A stretch of 64,000 bases of DNA from positions 124,001-188,000 of the forward strand of contig JAGZSY010000002.1 of the NCBI GenBank assembly GCA_018380885.1, written 5' to 3'. The stretch comes from Enterocloster asparagiformis. Its GTDB lineage: Bacteria; Bacillota; Clostridia; Lachnospirales; Lachnospiraceae. A program made the translations under genes and the position numbers. The notes beneath the pieces are model-generated. The model was not told the DNA's origin. It saw only the letters and a list, made by a program, of their open reading frames with translations, and made no database searches. Below are positions 42,798 through 51,539 of the stretch, piece by piece (within the stretch, counting starts at the first letter, position 1; the number at the start of each line of letters is the position of its first letter).

Positions 42798-45017
42798 TCA
42801 TATAATCGTGTCATCTCTCAGCGTATCTGCCAAGCTATTTTGCAGGACCCTTTTTCCGCCAAGGAAATAGGCCAATGCCACAGAACCGAATATAGCAAAA
42901 ATGAACGCCAGAATCGGCAGCGCAGGCAGCTCCCTGATAAAAATCATGGGGTCAAGATAGCTTATCTTGATCATGACGCCCGTTGCGGCCGCGGTCAATG
43001 GCAGCGCGATCAGCATGGGGCGCCCTGCAATTGCCGCCGCTTCCAGGCAGAATATTTTTTTGATCCCTCCCGGCGTGAGGCCGATGGACATATAGCGGGC
43101 GATCTCCCGCTTTCGCTGGCGCACAAACCCGAATGTATTGGAAAACACATTTCCGATCCCAATGATTGCCAGCAGGACGCAAAAACCGCCGAGTACCAGC
43201 ATCATGCCCCTCATCATGTTGTCATTGGAAATGTTCTCCTGCAAACGGTTCTCAATTTCCAACGTATACTTGCGGCCCGCAAGCTCCGCTATGTCCTGCT
43301 GCAATTCGTTCAGCTCGCCCAGCGTCACATTGTCCCTGCTCAGGACCCGGATATAGGTGTCCGGCTCCGCGCCTCCGATCTGCCCTTTAATGTGCTCCCA
43401 CAGGGACAGCGGGAGCACATGTACCAGCACGCAGCAGTCGGGATCGTCGTACGCTTCTTTTAAAGCAGGCGCTTCCTGCGCGTATGAAATGACGGGAATT
43501 TCAACACCGATATCCGTTTCGCCGGCCTTGCGCAAAAAGGCAGTGTCCTGGCTTTCCTTTATATAGGGAAAATACCTTCGGCTGCGGAAATCGGGATCCG
43601 AATAGTCTTTAATTCGGTTTAAAACCACAGCGCCGTCCAGCCGCGGGGCTGCGCCGATCTGACCGCAATATTGCAGAAAGCTGATATCGTCCAGAATTAC
43701 GACAGGGGCGTTGACCAGCCAGGACCCCGCTAGGTCCGATCTATAGGCGCCGGGGGCGTTTGACAGGCCTCCGGCCGCCTTTATTTCATCGCTCAGCTCC
43801 TCCTCCGCGATTGTTCGTTTTGCCATTGCCTTCTGATACACCGCTGCGTTTCGGACCCCGGAAAGCTCCCGTATGTCCCCGGTTTCCTGGAACGCGGCGA
43901 TCTCCGTATCTTTTACGGTCACCATCACGTCCCAAATATCCTGATACTTTTCAAAGTACGTCATTCTCTGGCTGATTCCTGTCAGCGTAAAAAAGCACTG
44001 CATCAGAGAAAAGGCCAGAAAGGACAAGGTCAGGGATAAGGCGGCGGTGCGCAATGCCTTTTTCTGGGCTTTCAGCGCGTTTCCGGCAAGTTCGCCCTCC
44101 ACGCCAAATAAAAATGCCAGTACGCGGGAGTGTTTTCTCCGCTTCAACTGAAATTCCCCCGGATTTTTGATGGATTCCAGCGGGGTCAGCCTGCTCATTT
44201 TTCTCGCCGGCAGCCATGCGGAAATCCATATGGTCACAACCGTGATAATCAGCGTGATAGTCAGGATCAGCGGGTGATATCCCCAGGAGGCGTCAACACG
44301 CGCCGTCACGTCCGAGGCGATGATATTCGTCCCGTTAATGATTCCCGCGCTGACCGCAATGCCAAGTAAATTGCCGGCCGCAACCGGCAATGCGCAGAGG
44401 GCCGCGGCCTCCTGCAGCAGACAGGCCCGAATCTGTCCCGGAGTGGCGCCGATACTGGAAAAAATGCCGAACTGATGAATCCTGGCGTTCATGGAAGCCG
44501 CGAAGGAATTATGGATGATTAAAATCAGCGAAACGCCGGCTATTGCCGTCACGGCAAAAAAGAAGGGAAGGATCAATCTCGGCGCCGGGTCCTGGGGATC
44601 ACGGATCAAATACATGGACAAAAGTGCGTGATGGTAGGTTATCGCCTCTGGCCCCATTCCCACCAGCGCGGCAAGCCTGGGCATATCCTCCAAAACCGTT
44701 CTCATATTTTCAAAATAGATATCGACCACAATCTCCTTTTCATCGGATAACGCCTCATTGATCACAGCGTCTTCCACAGTGGCGTAATCTTTTATGGCCT
44801 TCAAATCTTCTCCGCTGAGCTCTCCCGCGATGCGTCCCTGCCAGCTGCCCTCCTCCATTCGGATCCTTTCCACATCGTATTTCCATAAATTGTAAAATAA
44901 GCCGCACAGCAAGGAAAGCAACAGAGCCGAGATAAAGGCCGCCACCATAACGGACACGCTTGAAGCCAGATTATTCTTTACATAACTCCACGAATATTCT
45001 CTCCACATCGCGTTCAT
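42798..45017 (-). CDS. ABC transporter permease, FtsX/MacB-type
   Basis: 739 residues with about ten membrane helices and two FtsX domains (RIHQFGIFSSIGATPGQIRA in the first, QRKREIARYMSIGLTPGGIK in the second), plus a large extracytoplasmic part between ~360 and ~580. Its ATG overlaps the ATPase stop by ATGA. With the ATPase, kinase and response regulator upstream it forms a four-gene unit like BceAB-type or related peptide-sensing export systems. Probable role: export of or resistance to a membrane-active peptide or drug; substrate unknown. Confidence 0.9.
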   Translation of the reverse strand: MNAMWREYSWSYVKNNLASSVSVMVAAFISALLLSLLCGLFYNLWKYDVERIRMEEGSWQGRIAGELSGEDLKAIKDYATVEDAVINEALSDEKEIVVDIYFENMRTVLEDMPRLAALVGMGPEAITYHHALLSMYLIRDPQDPAPRLILPFFFAVTAIAGVSLILIIHNSFAASMNARIHQFGIFSSIGATPGQIRACLLQEAAALCALPVAAGNLLGIAVSAGIINGTNIIASDVTARVDASWGYHPLILTITLIITVVTIWISAWLPARKMSRLTPLESIKNPGEFQLKRRKHSRVLAFLFGVEGELAGNALKAQKKALRTAALSLTLSFLAFSLMQCFFTLTGISQRMTYFEKYQDIWDVMVTVKDTEIAAFQETGDIRELSGVRNAAVYQKAMAKRTIAEEELSDEIKAAGGLSNAPGAYRSDLAGSWLVNAPVVILDDISFLQYCGQIGAAPRLDGAVVLNRIKDYSDPDFRSRRYFPYIKESQDTAFLRKAGETDIGVEIPVISYAQEAPALKEAYDDPDCCVLVHVLPLSLWEHIKGQIGGAEPDTYIRVLSRDNVTLGELNELQQDIAELAGRKYTLEIENRLQENISNDNMMRGMMLVLGGFCVLLAIIGIGNVFSNTFGFVRQRKREIARYMSIGLTPGGIKKIFCLEAAAIAGRPMLIALPLTAAATGVMIKISYLDPMIFIRELPALPILAFIFAIFGSVALAYFLGGKRVLQNSLADTLRDDTII

Positions 45018-45697
45018 CTCCTCTGCCTTTTGTCGCCGACTATGCGGCCGTCCTCCAGTGTGATCACGCGGTCGGCCGCCAGCGCGACCTTCTCATCATG
45101 GGTGATCAATATGATCGTCTGCTTCAGATTGAGATTGGACAGTTTCAGCATATCAATGATCTCTTTAGAATTTTTTTGGTCCAGATTGCCGGTCGGTTCG
45201 TCTGCCAAAAGTAAGGCCGGGCGGTAAATCAGAGACCGGGCGATAGCAGTTCTCTGCTGCTGCCCGCCGGATAGCTGGCTGGGCATGGACTCCAGCTTTT
45301 CGGCAATCCCCAGAGAATTTGTAATCTGGTGAAAATACGCCTGATCCACCTGCCTCTTATCCAGCAGCAAGGGCATAAGAATATTCTTGCGCACTGTCAG
45401 CGTGGGGATTAAATTGTAAAACTGATAAATCAACCCCACTTTTCTGCGCCGGAAAATGGCGGCCTGCGTTTGACTCAGGCCCGCGATGTCCACCCCGTCC
45501 ACCATGACCCTTCCCTCCGTGGGTTTATCCACGCTGCCCAGGATATGCAGCAACGTGGATTTTCCTGAGCCGGAAGCCCCCACGATTGCCACAAACTCCC
45601 CCTTTTCCACAGATAAATCAATCCGGTCCAGGGCGACCACCTGGTTGTCGCCGGTTCCGTACGCCTTTCTCACGCCCTCGCATTTTAATATTTCCAT
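45014..45697 (-). CDS. ABC transporter ATP-binding protein, MacB/LolD type
   Basis: 227 residues. Walker A GASGSGKST, Q-loop in LIYQFYNLIPTLTV, signature LSGGQQQRTAIARSL, Walker B LLLADEPTGNLD. The start MEILKCEG follows GGGAG; an earlier in-frame ATG is less well placed. Energises the FtsX-type permease gene that overlaps its end by 4 nt. Confidence 0.95.
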   Translation of the reverse strand: MEILKCEGVRKAYGTGDNQVVALDRIDLSVEKGEFVAIVGASGSGKSTLLHILGSVDKPTEGRVMVDGVDIAGLSQTQAAIFRRRKVGLIYQFYNLIPTLTVRKNILMPLLLDKRQVDQAYFHQITNSLGIAEKLESMPSQLSGGQQQRTAIARSLIYRPALLLADEPTGNLDQKNSKEIIDMLKLSNLNLKQTIILITHDEKVALAADRVITLEDGRIVGDKRQRR

Positions 45698-45765
45698 TTT
45701 TAATTCTCCCGCCATGAAAATCGTGTATTGACTGCTACTTCATTATAGCAAATGAAAGTGACAAC

Positions 45766-46950
45766 TCAGTGACTGTACATGCGGATCTCAAAGCAGGCGC
45801 CGCCGTTTGGCAGATTCAGTGCATTGACCGTCCCATTTTGGCTCTCGATCATTGACTTAGAGATGGACAGTCCGATGCCGATGCCTCCGCCTCTCTCATG
45901 TTTCCCGCGATAAAACCGCTCGAACAGATGAGGGATGTCCTCACCTGCAAAGCCGGGGCCGTCGTCCCATATGTGGATTTCAGTGTAAAGGGGGTTCTGC
46001 CCGTAGCTGCAATGGACCGCGCCTCCAGGCGGGGTATGCTCCAGGCAATTTTTCATCAGGTTCATCAGAGCCTCCATTGTCCAGTCCAAATCCGCGTATA
46101 TTGTCATTTCACCGGATTCCGGTATCTCAATCGAGACGTTTTGCCTTGAAAATATCTCCTGCAGGTTATCCGCAGCCAGCATGAGCACCGTAAAAACGTC
46201 AACCTCCTTCTTCTCTAAAACCAACGTCCCTGCGTCGATGCGGGACAATAAGAGCAAGGCCTCCTCCAAATGCTCCAACCGTGACAGCTGGCGGCCTATC
46301 TGTTTCAGCTGCTCCGCGGAACCTTCTTTTTCCATCATCTGCGCGGACAGGGAGATCGCGGTAATGGGCGTCTTGATCTGATGGGCAATATTGGAAAGAT
46401 TATCTGCAAAGTTATTTCTTGCTTTCAGCGCCTGATCTCTGGTTTGACACAGCATGGTTACCGTCTTATACAGCTGGTCCTGCAATTTAGAGAAATCGCC
46501 GTCGTCCACTTGAAAAAGGAGCTCTGCCGTTCCGCTGTTGACCCTTTCCAGATAATCCGCCAGGCCGTTTATGCGGGCGATTTCCTTTTTGCGCCAACGC
46601 CAGAGGGTAAACAGAAATACGCCTCCCGCTGATACCAGCCCGGCCGCCGCGGACATGGCGCCGTATTTGCAGGCAGACGGCTGGAAATCCGTTTGGTCAT
46701 AGCCGTATGCCAGAAGCAGCCCTTCGTCCGCGGGTGACGCGGGCTGCTCTTTGTATTGCTTTAGCGCCGCCGCCACCGCCTGCTTTGCCTCCGGCCGCAG
46801 CTCTATGATGTTCTCGCAAACTCCCCCCAGCACCTGAAAAGCCGAGCGGTTATAATAATCCGTCAAGAGCGCGGCTGTGAGAGAGGCCGCCAGCAGGCCG
46901 ACCGATAAAGCAAAACCGATCAGGGACGCCGCATTGTATCTTCCTTTCAT
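45766..46950 (-). CDS. sensor histidine kinase
   Basis: 394 residues. Two membrane helices (~10-32 and ~100-120) flank a short extracytoplasmic loop of about 65 residues. A HAMP-like linker (RINGLADYLERVNSG), H-box NIAHQIKTPITAI with the phospho-accepting His, N-box MNLMKNCLEH, and G-boxes WDDGPGFAGED and GGIGIGLSISKS follow. The start at 46950 is fixed by GGAGGGGG and by the ATGA overlap with the response regulator; the longer in-frame extension is the regulator's coding sequence. The partner ABC genes are immediately downstream. Confidence 0.94.
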   Translation of the reverse strand: MKGRYNAASLIGFALSVGLLAASLTAALLTDYYNRSAFQVLGGVCENIIELRPEAKQAVAAALKQYKEQPASPADEGLLLAYGYDQTDFQPSACKYGAMSAAAGLVSAGGVFLFTLWRWRKKEIARINGLADYLERVNSGTAELLFQVDDGDFSKLQDQLYKTVTMLCQTRDQALKARNNFADNLSNIAHQIKTPITAISLSAQMMEKEGSAEQLKQIGRQLSRLEHLEEALLLLSRIDAGTLVLEKKEVDVFTVLMLAADNLQEIFSRQNVSIEIPESGEMTIYADLDWTMEALMNLMKNCLEHTPPGGAVHCSYGQNPLYTEIHIWDDGPGFAGEDIPHLFERFYRGKHERGGGIGIGLSISKSMIESQNGTVNALNLPNGGACFEIRMYSH

Positions 46951-47618
46951 GCTTCCCCCTCCAAACGGTAGCCCACGCTCCTGACCGTTTTCAGGCAGGA
47001 CGGCTGGTGCAGCTTTTCGCGCAGGCGCTTTATTGTAACCGTAAGCGTATTGTCGTTGACATAGTTTCCATGGATATCCCAAACATTTTCCAGCAGTCTC
47101 TCCCTTGTGATGGTCCTCCCTCTGTTTTGCAGCAGGTATAGGAGCAATTGGTATTCGGACGGGCTTAAATTGATTTCTTCCGTTCCGCTGAGAACAATCC
47201 TGCGCTCCTGATCGAGGGAAATAGGGCCGCAGCACAAGTACCGCCCGGGCACAGCTTTAGCCCTTCGCAGCAGGGCGCGGATGCGGGAATACAATACCTC
47301 CAGCTCAAATGGCTTTACCACGTAATCGTCGGCGCCATGCTGAAAGCCGGAGACAATATCACTGGAGTCCCCCCGTACTGTCAGAAAGATGACCGGCAGC
47401 TCCGGCCATCTTGTCCGAATCCATTGGCACAGCCTATCCCCCCGCCCATCCGGCATATTCCAATCGATCAGCGCCAGCGCGGGCGGATGGTTTTGAAACG
47501 CGACCCTGGTCTCGGCCATTGTCGCAAAAATGGATACCTTGAAATCCCGCTGTTCCAGATACTCCCTGACCGCACCCGCGATGCTGGCGTCATCCTCTGT
47601 ATAGTAAATCTCAGCCAT
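46947..47618 (-). CDS. OmpR-family response regulator
   Basis: 223 residues. Receiver domain 1-115 with acidic pair in YYTEDDASI, phospho-accepting Asp in ALIDWNMPDGRG and Lys in VVKPFELEVL. Winged helix 130-223 (NLSPSEYQLLLYLLQNRGRT … KRLREKLHQPSCLKTVRSVGYRLEG). First gene of the four-gene unit with its own promoter. It likely activates the ABC genes when the kinase senses its signal. Confidence 0.95.
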   Translation of the reverse strand: MAEIYYTEDDASIAGAVREYLEQRDFKVSIFATMAETRVAFQNHPPALALIDWNMPDGRGDRLCQWIRTRWPELPVIFLTVRGDSSDIVSGFQHGADDYVVKPFELEVLYSRIRALLRRAKAVPGRYLCCGPISLDQERRIVLSGTEEINLSPSEYQLLLYLLQNRGRTITRERLLENVWDIHGNYVNDNTLTVTIKRLREKLHQPSCLKTVRSVGYRLEGEA

Positions 47619-47668
47619 AGAATTTTCTCCTCATATTGTAATTCAGAACGCAATTTTCAGACTGTTTT

Positions 47669-47698
47669 ATTATACTATACAAAGTGAAACTCTTTCAA
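47669..47698 (-). promoter_or_regulatory. promoter of the two-component/ABC operon
   Basis: Minus strand TTGAAA, an 18-nt spacer, TATAAT, about 50 bases upstream of the start at 47618. Confidence 0.65.
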
Positions 47699-47760
47699 CC
47701 GCATAACGCCGGAGACGGCCGCTCCTGTGAACGGCCCGGACCTGCCTATGCTGCGCCGCT

Positions 47761-49122
47761 TCAAGCCGCGCAGCTTCTCTCCCCCGCCAGCTCCTTGCGC
47801 AGGTACACGGCCATCCCCGCTGCGATCAATGACGAGATCACATCCGCGGCGGGCTGGGCATAGATGATTCCCTTTAATCCCCAAATCCCCGGCAGGATCA
47901 AAATAACCGGAATAAAGCAGATGCCCTGGCGGCAGGCGCCGAGAAAGCAGCCCTCTTTCGCCTTTCCCATAGCCAGAAAGAGAGAGGAATACACTGTGTA
48001 GCAGCCAAAGAGTATAAAGGACAGGCCGTTGGCCCGCAGCGCTGCGGCGCCCACGCGGATCATTTCCCCGTCTCCTTTGGTAAACTGGGAAATGATCACA
48101 GCGGAGAAGCCCGCCGCGGCCAGGCCGAATACGGCGCAGAATATGGTCGACCAGATAACGGCGGTTTTGATCGTCTCGTCCAGCCGGTCATACTGTTTAG
48201 CCCCGTAGCTGTACCCGGCGATCGGCTGAAGGCCTTTCAGAAAGCCGAATACCATCAGGCTGCCCACGGACATGATTTTCGTCACCGCCCCCATGGCTGC
48301 AAGCGCATAATCCCCGTATGCCCTGGCTCCGCCATTGATCATAGTCATGGAAAGGCTGGTCAAAAGCTGGAAGGCCAGGGTGGGAATCCCAATTTTCATA
48401 ATCTCAGCCATGATCTCTCCTGAGGGACTGTAGTTTTTGAGGCTAAAGCTGAACACGCTCTTTTTCCCGATTATGTAAGCCACATAGACCAGCGTGGAAA
48501 CGCACTGGGAGATACCTGTGGCCACGGCCGCGCCCGACACCCCCAAATTCAGAGCGTAGATAAAGATCGGGTCCAGCACTGCGTTCAGCGCCGCCCCCGT
48601 CAATAACACGCACATGGTTGTCTTAGCCGCGCCCTCGCTGGACACGATATTGTTCATGGTCACATTGAACACGTTGAAGATAGAGCAGGCAATATAAATC
48701 CCTGTATAGCTGACCGCATAGGGCATCACGGTCTCACTGGCTCCCATCTGCCTCAAAAGCGGATTTAAAAAAATCAGACAGCCGGCGATGACCAGCGCAC
48801 CCGCCATCAAGCTGCTGTACACGGCGGTGCTGGCGACCCGGTCGGCGTTTTCCTTGTCCCCCCGCCCCAGCAGGCGGGACAGGCATGAGGCTGCGCCGTT
48901 GCCGAACAGCAGCCCCAGACCGACAATCACCTGCCCCAGGGGGTAGGCGACTGTGATGGCCCCCATCTGGCTTGTCCCCAGCCCTCCCACAAAATAGGCG
49001 TCCACCAGGTTGTACAGCGCGTTGATCATCATGCCGATCATGGTCGGAAGCCCCAGCGTCAAAAGCGCTCTGGGCACAGGCGCGTCGCCCAGCAATTCCA
49101 TTTTTTTGTTGTTTCCCTTCAT
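47761..49122 (-). CDS. MATE-family efflux transporter under PadR control
   Basis: 453 residues, 12 predicted helices in two MatE repeats (LTLGLPTMIGMMINALYNLV; IGIPTLAFQLLTSLSMTMIN). The start MKGNN is chosen since AGGAG lies seven bases ahead; an ATG directly before it is also possible. Na+/H+-coupled export of drugs or metabolites. It is divergent from a PadR-type repressor with three matching operator palindromes in the gap, so induction by a transported drug is likely. Confidence 0.93.
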   Translation of the reverse strand: MKGNNKKMELLGDAPVPRALLTLGLPTMIGMMINALYNLVDAYFVGGLGTSQMGAITVAYPLGQVIVGLGLLFGNGAASCLSRLLGRGDKENADRVASTAVYSSLMAGALVIAGCLIFLNPLLRQMGASETVMPYAVSYTGIYIACSIFNVFNVTMNNIVSSEGAAKTTMCVLLTGAALNAVLDPIFIYALNLGVSGAAVATGISQCVSTLVYVAYIIGKKSVFSFSLKNYSPSGEIMAEIMKIGIPTLAFQLLTSLSMTMINGGARAYGDYALAAMGAVTKIMSVGSLMVFGFLKGLQPIAGYSYGAKQYDRLDETIKTAVIWSTIFCAVFGLAAAGFSAVIISQFTKGDGEMIRVGAAALRANGLSFILFGCYTVYSSLFLAMGKAKEGCFLGACRQGICFIPVILILPGIWGLKGIIYAQPAADVISSLIAAGMAVYLRKELAGERSCAA

Positions 49123-49155
49123 CATTTTTCTCCTTTCATACCCAAAAACCTTTAT

Positions 49156-49209
49156 ACTATAAATTATAGTAACAATCAAAATAGTACTATAATTTATAGT
49201 ATATGTCAA
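49156..49209 (-). promoter_or_regulatory. MATE promoter with two perfect operator palindromes
   Basis: Minus strand TTGACA (49204-49209), a 17-nt spacer, TACTAT (49181-49186). A perfect 15-bp palindrome ACTATAATTTATAGT (49186-49200) fills the spacer, and a second, ACTATAAATTATAGT (49156-49170), lies downstream over the expected transcript start. Their centres are 30 bp apart, close to three helical turns, fitting two repressor dimers on one face. Confidence 0.85.
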
Positions 49210-49248
49210 GAAAAAATTACTCTCCCGGAACCAACACCTCCCTTTTGC

Positions 49249-49287
49249 TTGACAGTTTCCAAGAAATAAACTACTATATTTTATAGC
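49249..49287 (+). promoter_or_regulatory. PadR promoter with third operator
   Basis: TTGACA (49249-49254), a 17-nt spacer, TACTAT (49272-49277). An imperfect copy of the palindrome, ACTATATTTTATAGC (49273-49287), overlaps the -10, so the repressor should limit its own synthesis. Confidence 0.8.
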
Positions 49288-49314
49288 ATATAACAGATTG
49301 AAAAGGAGGCGGCC

Positions 49315-49842
49315 ATGGCGACCATTGATCTGATCGTGCTGGGAATCCTGAAAAAGGAATCCTTAAGCGCCTATGATATCCAAAAATTAGTGGAATATCG
49401 GAACATATCGAAATGGGTGAAAATCAGCACCCCCTCGATCTACAAAAAGGTCCTGCAGCTGGAGGAGAAGGGACTGATCAGGAGCACCCTGGTGAGGGAG
49501 GGGAAAATGCCGGAGAAGGCCGTGTACTCGCTGACAGAGGCCGGCCAGCGCCAATGGGAAAGTCTTATGTTGGAAATTTCCAACAAACCCATTCATTTCT
49601 TTCTGGATTTTAACGCTGTGATCGTCAATCTGGAAAGCCTCTCACCGGAAAACCAGGCCGCCTGTCTGGCAAATATCGAGGGAAACATCAAAACCCTGAA
49701 AGCGTATTTGGAGGAAAATATCCGCGCCAAGGAGCATGAACCCGGTATCCCGGAAACAGGCATGGCCGTGCTGCGGCAGCAATTAATACTGGCCCAGTCC
49801 GTGGAGACCTGGATTGCCTCCTTTGAAAAGGACCGCGGCTGA
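49315..49842 (+). CDS. PadR-family transcriptional repressor
   Basis: 175 residues. Residues 1-85 form the PadR winged helix (LIVLGILKKESLSAYDIQKL; IYKKVLQLEEKGLIRSTLVR; AVYSLTEAGQRQW). Residues ~95-175 form the helical dimerisation arm of the longer (Vir-like C-terminal) PadR class. ATG with AAAGGAGG upstream. Probably binds the AT-rich palindromes in the divergent region and releases on binding a drug. Confidence 0.93.
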   Translation: MATIDLIVLGILKKESLSAYDIQKLVEYRNISKWVKISTPSIYKKVLQLEEKGLIRSTLVREGKMPEKAVYSLTEAGQRQWESLMLEISNKPIHFFLDFNAVIVNLESLSPENQAACLANIEGNIKTLKAYLEENIRAKEHEPGIPETGMAVLRQQLILAQSVETWIASFEKDRG

Positions 49843-49867
49843 CCGCAGGCGCCCTAAACCCTACACT

Positions 49868-49903
49868 ATGCCACCAATGTTCTCATTGGTGGTATTCTTT
49901 TTG
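49868..49903 (+). terminator. rho-independent terminator after padR
   Basis: 12-bp stem ATGCCACCAATG/CATTGGTGGTAT (one G·U), TTCT loop, then TCTTTTT. It separates padR from the ABC-2 exporter genes. Confidence 0.85.
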
Positions 49904-49929
49904 CTGTAAAACCACAAGGAGGTAACAAC

Positions 49930-50661
49930 ATGCAGGAAGCAATCAAAGTGGAACATCTCACAAAATCCTACGGCAAAATCAAAGCCGTGGACAACCTCAC
50001 CATTTCCGTGGGCAGAGGTACGATTTTCGGGCTGCTGGGGGCCAACGGGGCGGGAAAGAGCACGGCGATCGAGTGTATTCTGGGCACAAAAGCCGCGGAC
50101 AGCGGGCAGGTATCCATCCTTGGGCTGGACCCGCGCCGGGACCGCAGGCGGCTTTTTGAGCAGGTAGGCGTCCAGTTTCAGGAGGCCAGCTACCAGGACA
50201 AGATCACCGTGTGGGAACTCTGTGAGGTCACGGCGTCCCTGTACCGCAAGGCCTGCGACCCGGCCGGCCTGTTAAGACGCTTCGGCATCTGGGACAAGAA
50301 AGACAGCTTGGTAAATGACTTATCCGGCGGCCAGAGACAGCGCCTGTTTATCGTGCTGGCGCTTATCCCCGACCCCAAGGTCGTGTTCCTGGACGAGCTG
50401 ACCACCGGACTGGACGCCAGGGCCCGGCGTGAAGTATGGGACATCCTTTCCGGTCTCAAAAAAGAGGGCCTGACCATATTCCTCACCTCTCATTTTATGG
50501 ACGAGGTGGAAATCTTGTGCGACCGCATCTGCATCTTAAAAAGGGGGAAGATCACGTTTCTCGGCACAGTATCACAGGCCCTTGAAAACAGCCCCCACAG
50601 CCGGCTGGAGGACGCATATCTCTGGTATACCGAGGAGGAAAAAAACGATGAGAGCCTTTAG
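49930..50661 (+). CDS. ABC-2 exporter ATP-binding protein
   Basis: 243 residues. Walker A GANGAGKST, signature LSGGQRQRLFI, Walker B VVFLDELTTGLD (the Walker B Glu is followed by Leu, where Pro is usual), switch His in LTSHFMDEVE. ATG after AAGGAGG. The stop lies inside the next gene (14-nt overlap), so the pair is coupled. Drug or lipid export is the common role of this class. Confidence 0.93.
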   Translation: MQEAIKVEHLTKSYGKIKAVDNLTISVGRGTIFGLLGANGAGKSTAIECILGTKAADSGQVSILGLDPRRDRRRLFEQVGVQFQEASYQDKITVWELCEVTASLYRKACDPAGLLRRFGIWDKKDSLVNDLSGGQRQRLFIVLALIPDPKVVFLDELTTGLDARARREVWDILSGLKKEGLTIFLTSHFMDEVEILCDRICILKRGKITFLGTVSQALENSPHSRLEDAYLWYTEEEKNDESL

Positions 50662-51391
50662 AGTCATGATAAAAACAGAATTGAAATTGTCCCTGCGGGG
50701 CATGGATATGTTCATCTTCGCCATCTGCGCGCCCCTGGTGGTACTGGTGCTTTTGGGACTCCTCTACGGTGACCGTCCGGCGTTTGAGGGCGCCGGTTAC
50801 ACCTTTCTGGAGCAGTCCTTCGGCGCCCTGACCACCATCCCGGTCTGCGCAGGCGGTGTGATGGGCCTGCCCCTGGTCGTGTCGGACTACCGCAACAAAC
50901 ACATTCTCAAGCGCTACCAGGTGACCCCGGTGAGCCCCGCCCTGATCTTGGCCGCACAGGTCGCTGTTTACGCTCTGTACGCAGCGGCTTCCCTGCTGTC
51001 CCTGTACCTGACCGCGGCGCTGTTCTTCGGATACCGGTTTGGCGGGTCATGGGCTGTGTTTCTGGGAAGCTACCTTCTGGTGCTGACCTCCCTGTTCTCC
51101 CTGGGCATGATGGTGGGCGGTCTGGCCCGGGATGCGCGGTCCGCGGGCGTGATCGCGAGCCTTCTGTATTTTCCCATGCTGATCTTCTCCGGGGCCACGC
51201 TGCCCTACGAGGTTATGCCCGCCGCGCTCCGGCGCGCGGCCGATCTCCTGCCGCTGACCCAGGGGATCAAGCTGCTCAAGGCCGCCTCCTTAGGGTTGCC
51301 TCCGGAAAGCGCGCGTCTCCCGGTCCTCATCATGCTGGCCGTCACCGCGGTGTGCAGCCTTGTGTCCCTGACCCGCTTTAAGTGGGAGTAA
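50648..51391 (+). CDS. ABC-2 type transporter permease
   Basis: 247 residues, six membrane helices (MDMFIFAICAPLVVLVLLGL near the start; LTSLFSLGMMVGGLARDARS; GVIASLLYFPMLIFSGATLP). Starts with ATG 50648 within the ATPase gene. Conserved ABC-2 end with the GATLP turn. Pairs with the preceding ATPase. Confidence 0.92.
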   Translation: MRAFRVMIKTELKLSLRGMDMFIFAICAPLVVLVLLGLLYGDRPAFEGAGYTFLEQSFGALTTIPVCAGGVMGLPLVVSDYRNKHILKRYQVTPVSPALILAAQVAVYALYAAASLLSLYLTAALFFGYRFGGSWAVFLGSYLLVLTSLFSLGMMVGGLARDARSAGVIASLLYFPMLIFSGATLPYEVMPAALRRAADLLPLTQGIKLLKAASLGLPPESARLPVLIMLAVTAVCSLVSLTRFKWE

Positions 51392-51448
51392 AACGCACGC
51401 CCCATCTGCATACCGCTTCTGCCGATCAGGCGGCGCGCAAAAGACGGA

Positions 51449-51487
51449 AGCAGGGGATCATCATCCCCTCGCTTCCGCCTCAGAGTG
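51449..51487. terminator. hairpin between convergent ABC-2 permease and hybrid kinase genes
   Basis: Long stem CGGAAGC-A-GGGGAT with ATCCCC-TC-GCTTCCG, short loop. The minus strand continues CTTTTG, the plus strand has no T-run. Likely terminates the kinase transcript and may also block read-through from the ABC genes. Confidence 0.6.
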
Positions 51488-51539
51488 CAGGCAAGGCCTC
51501 TTTGCTTCGTCACAAGGTCGGGACAGCACGCCTTCCGCC

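Noticed and set aside
46951..47235. N-terminal extension of the histidine kinase
   Set aside because: It lies within the response regulator gene; the ATGA overlap and GGAGGGGG site fix the start at 46950.
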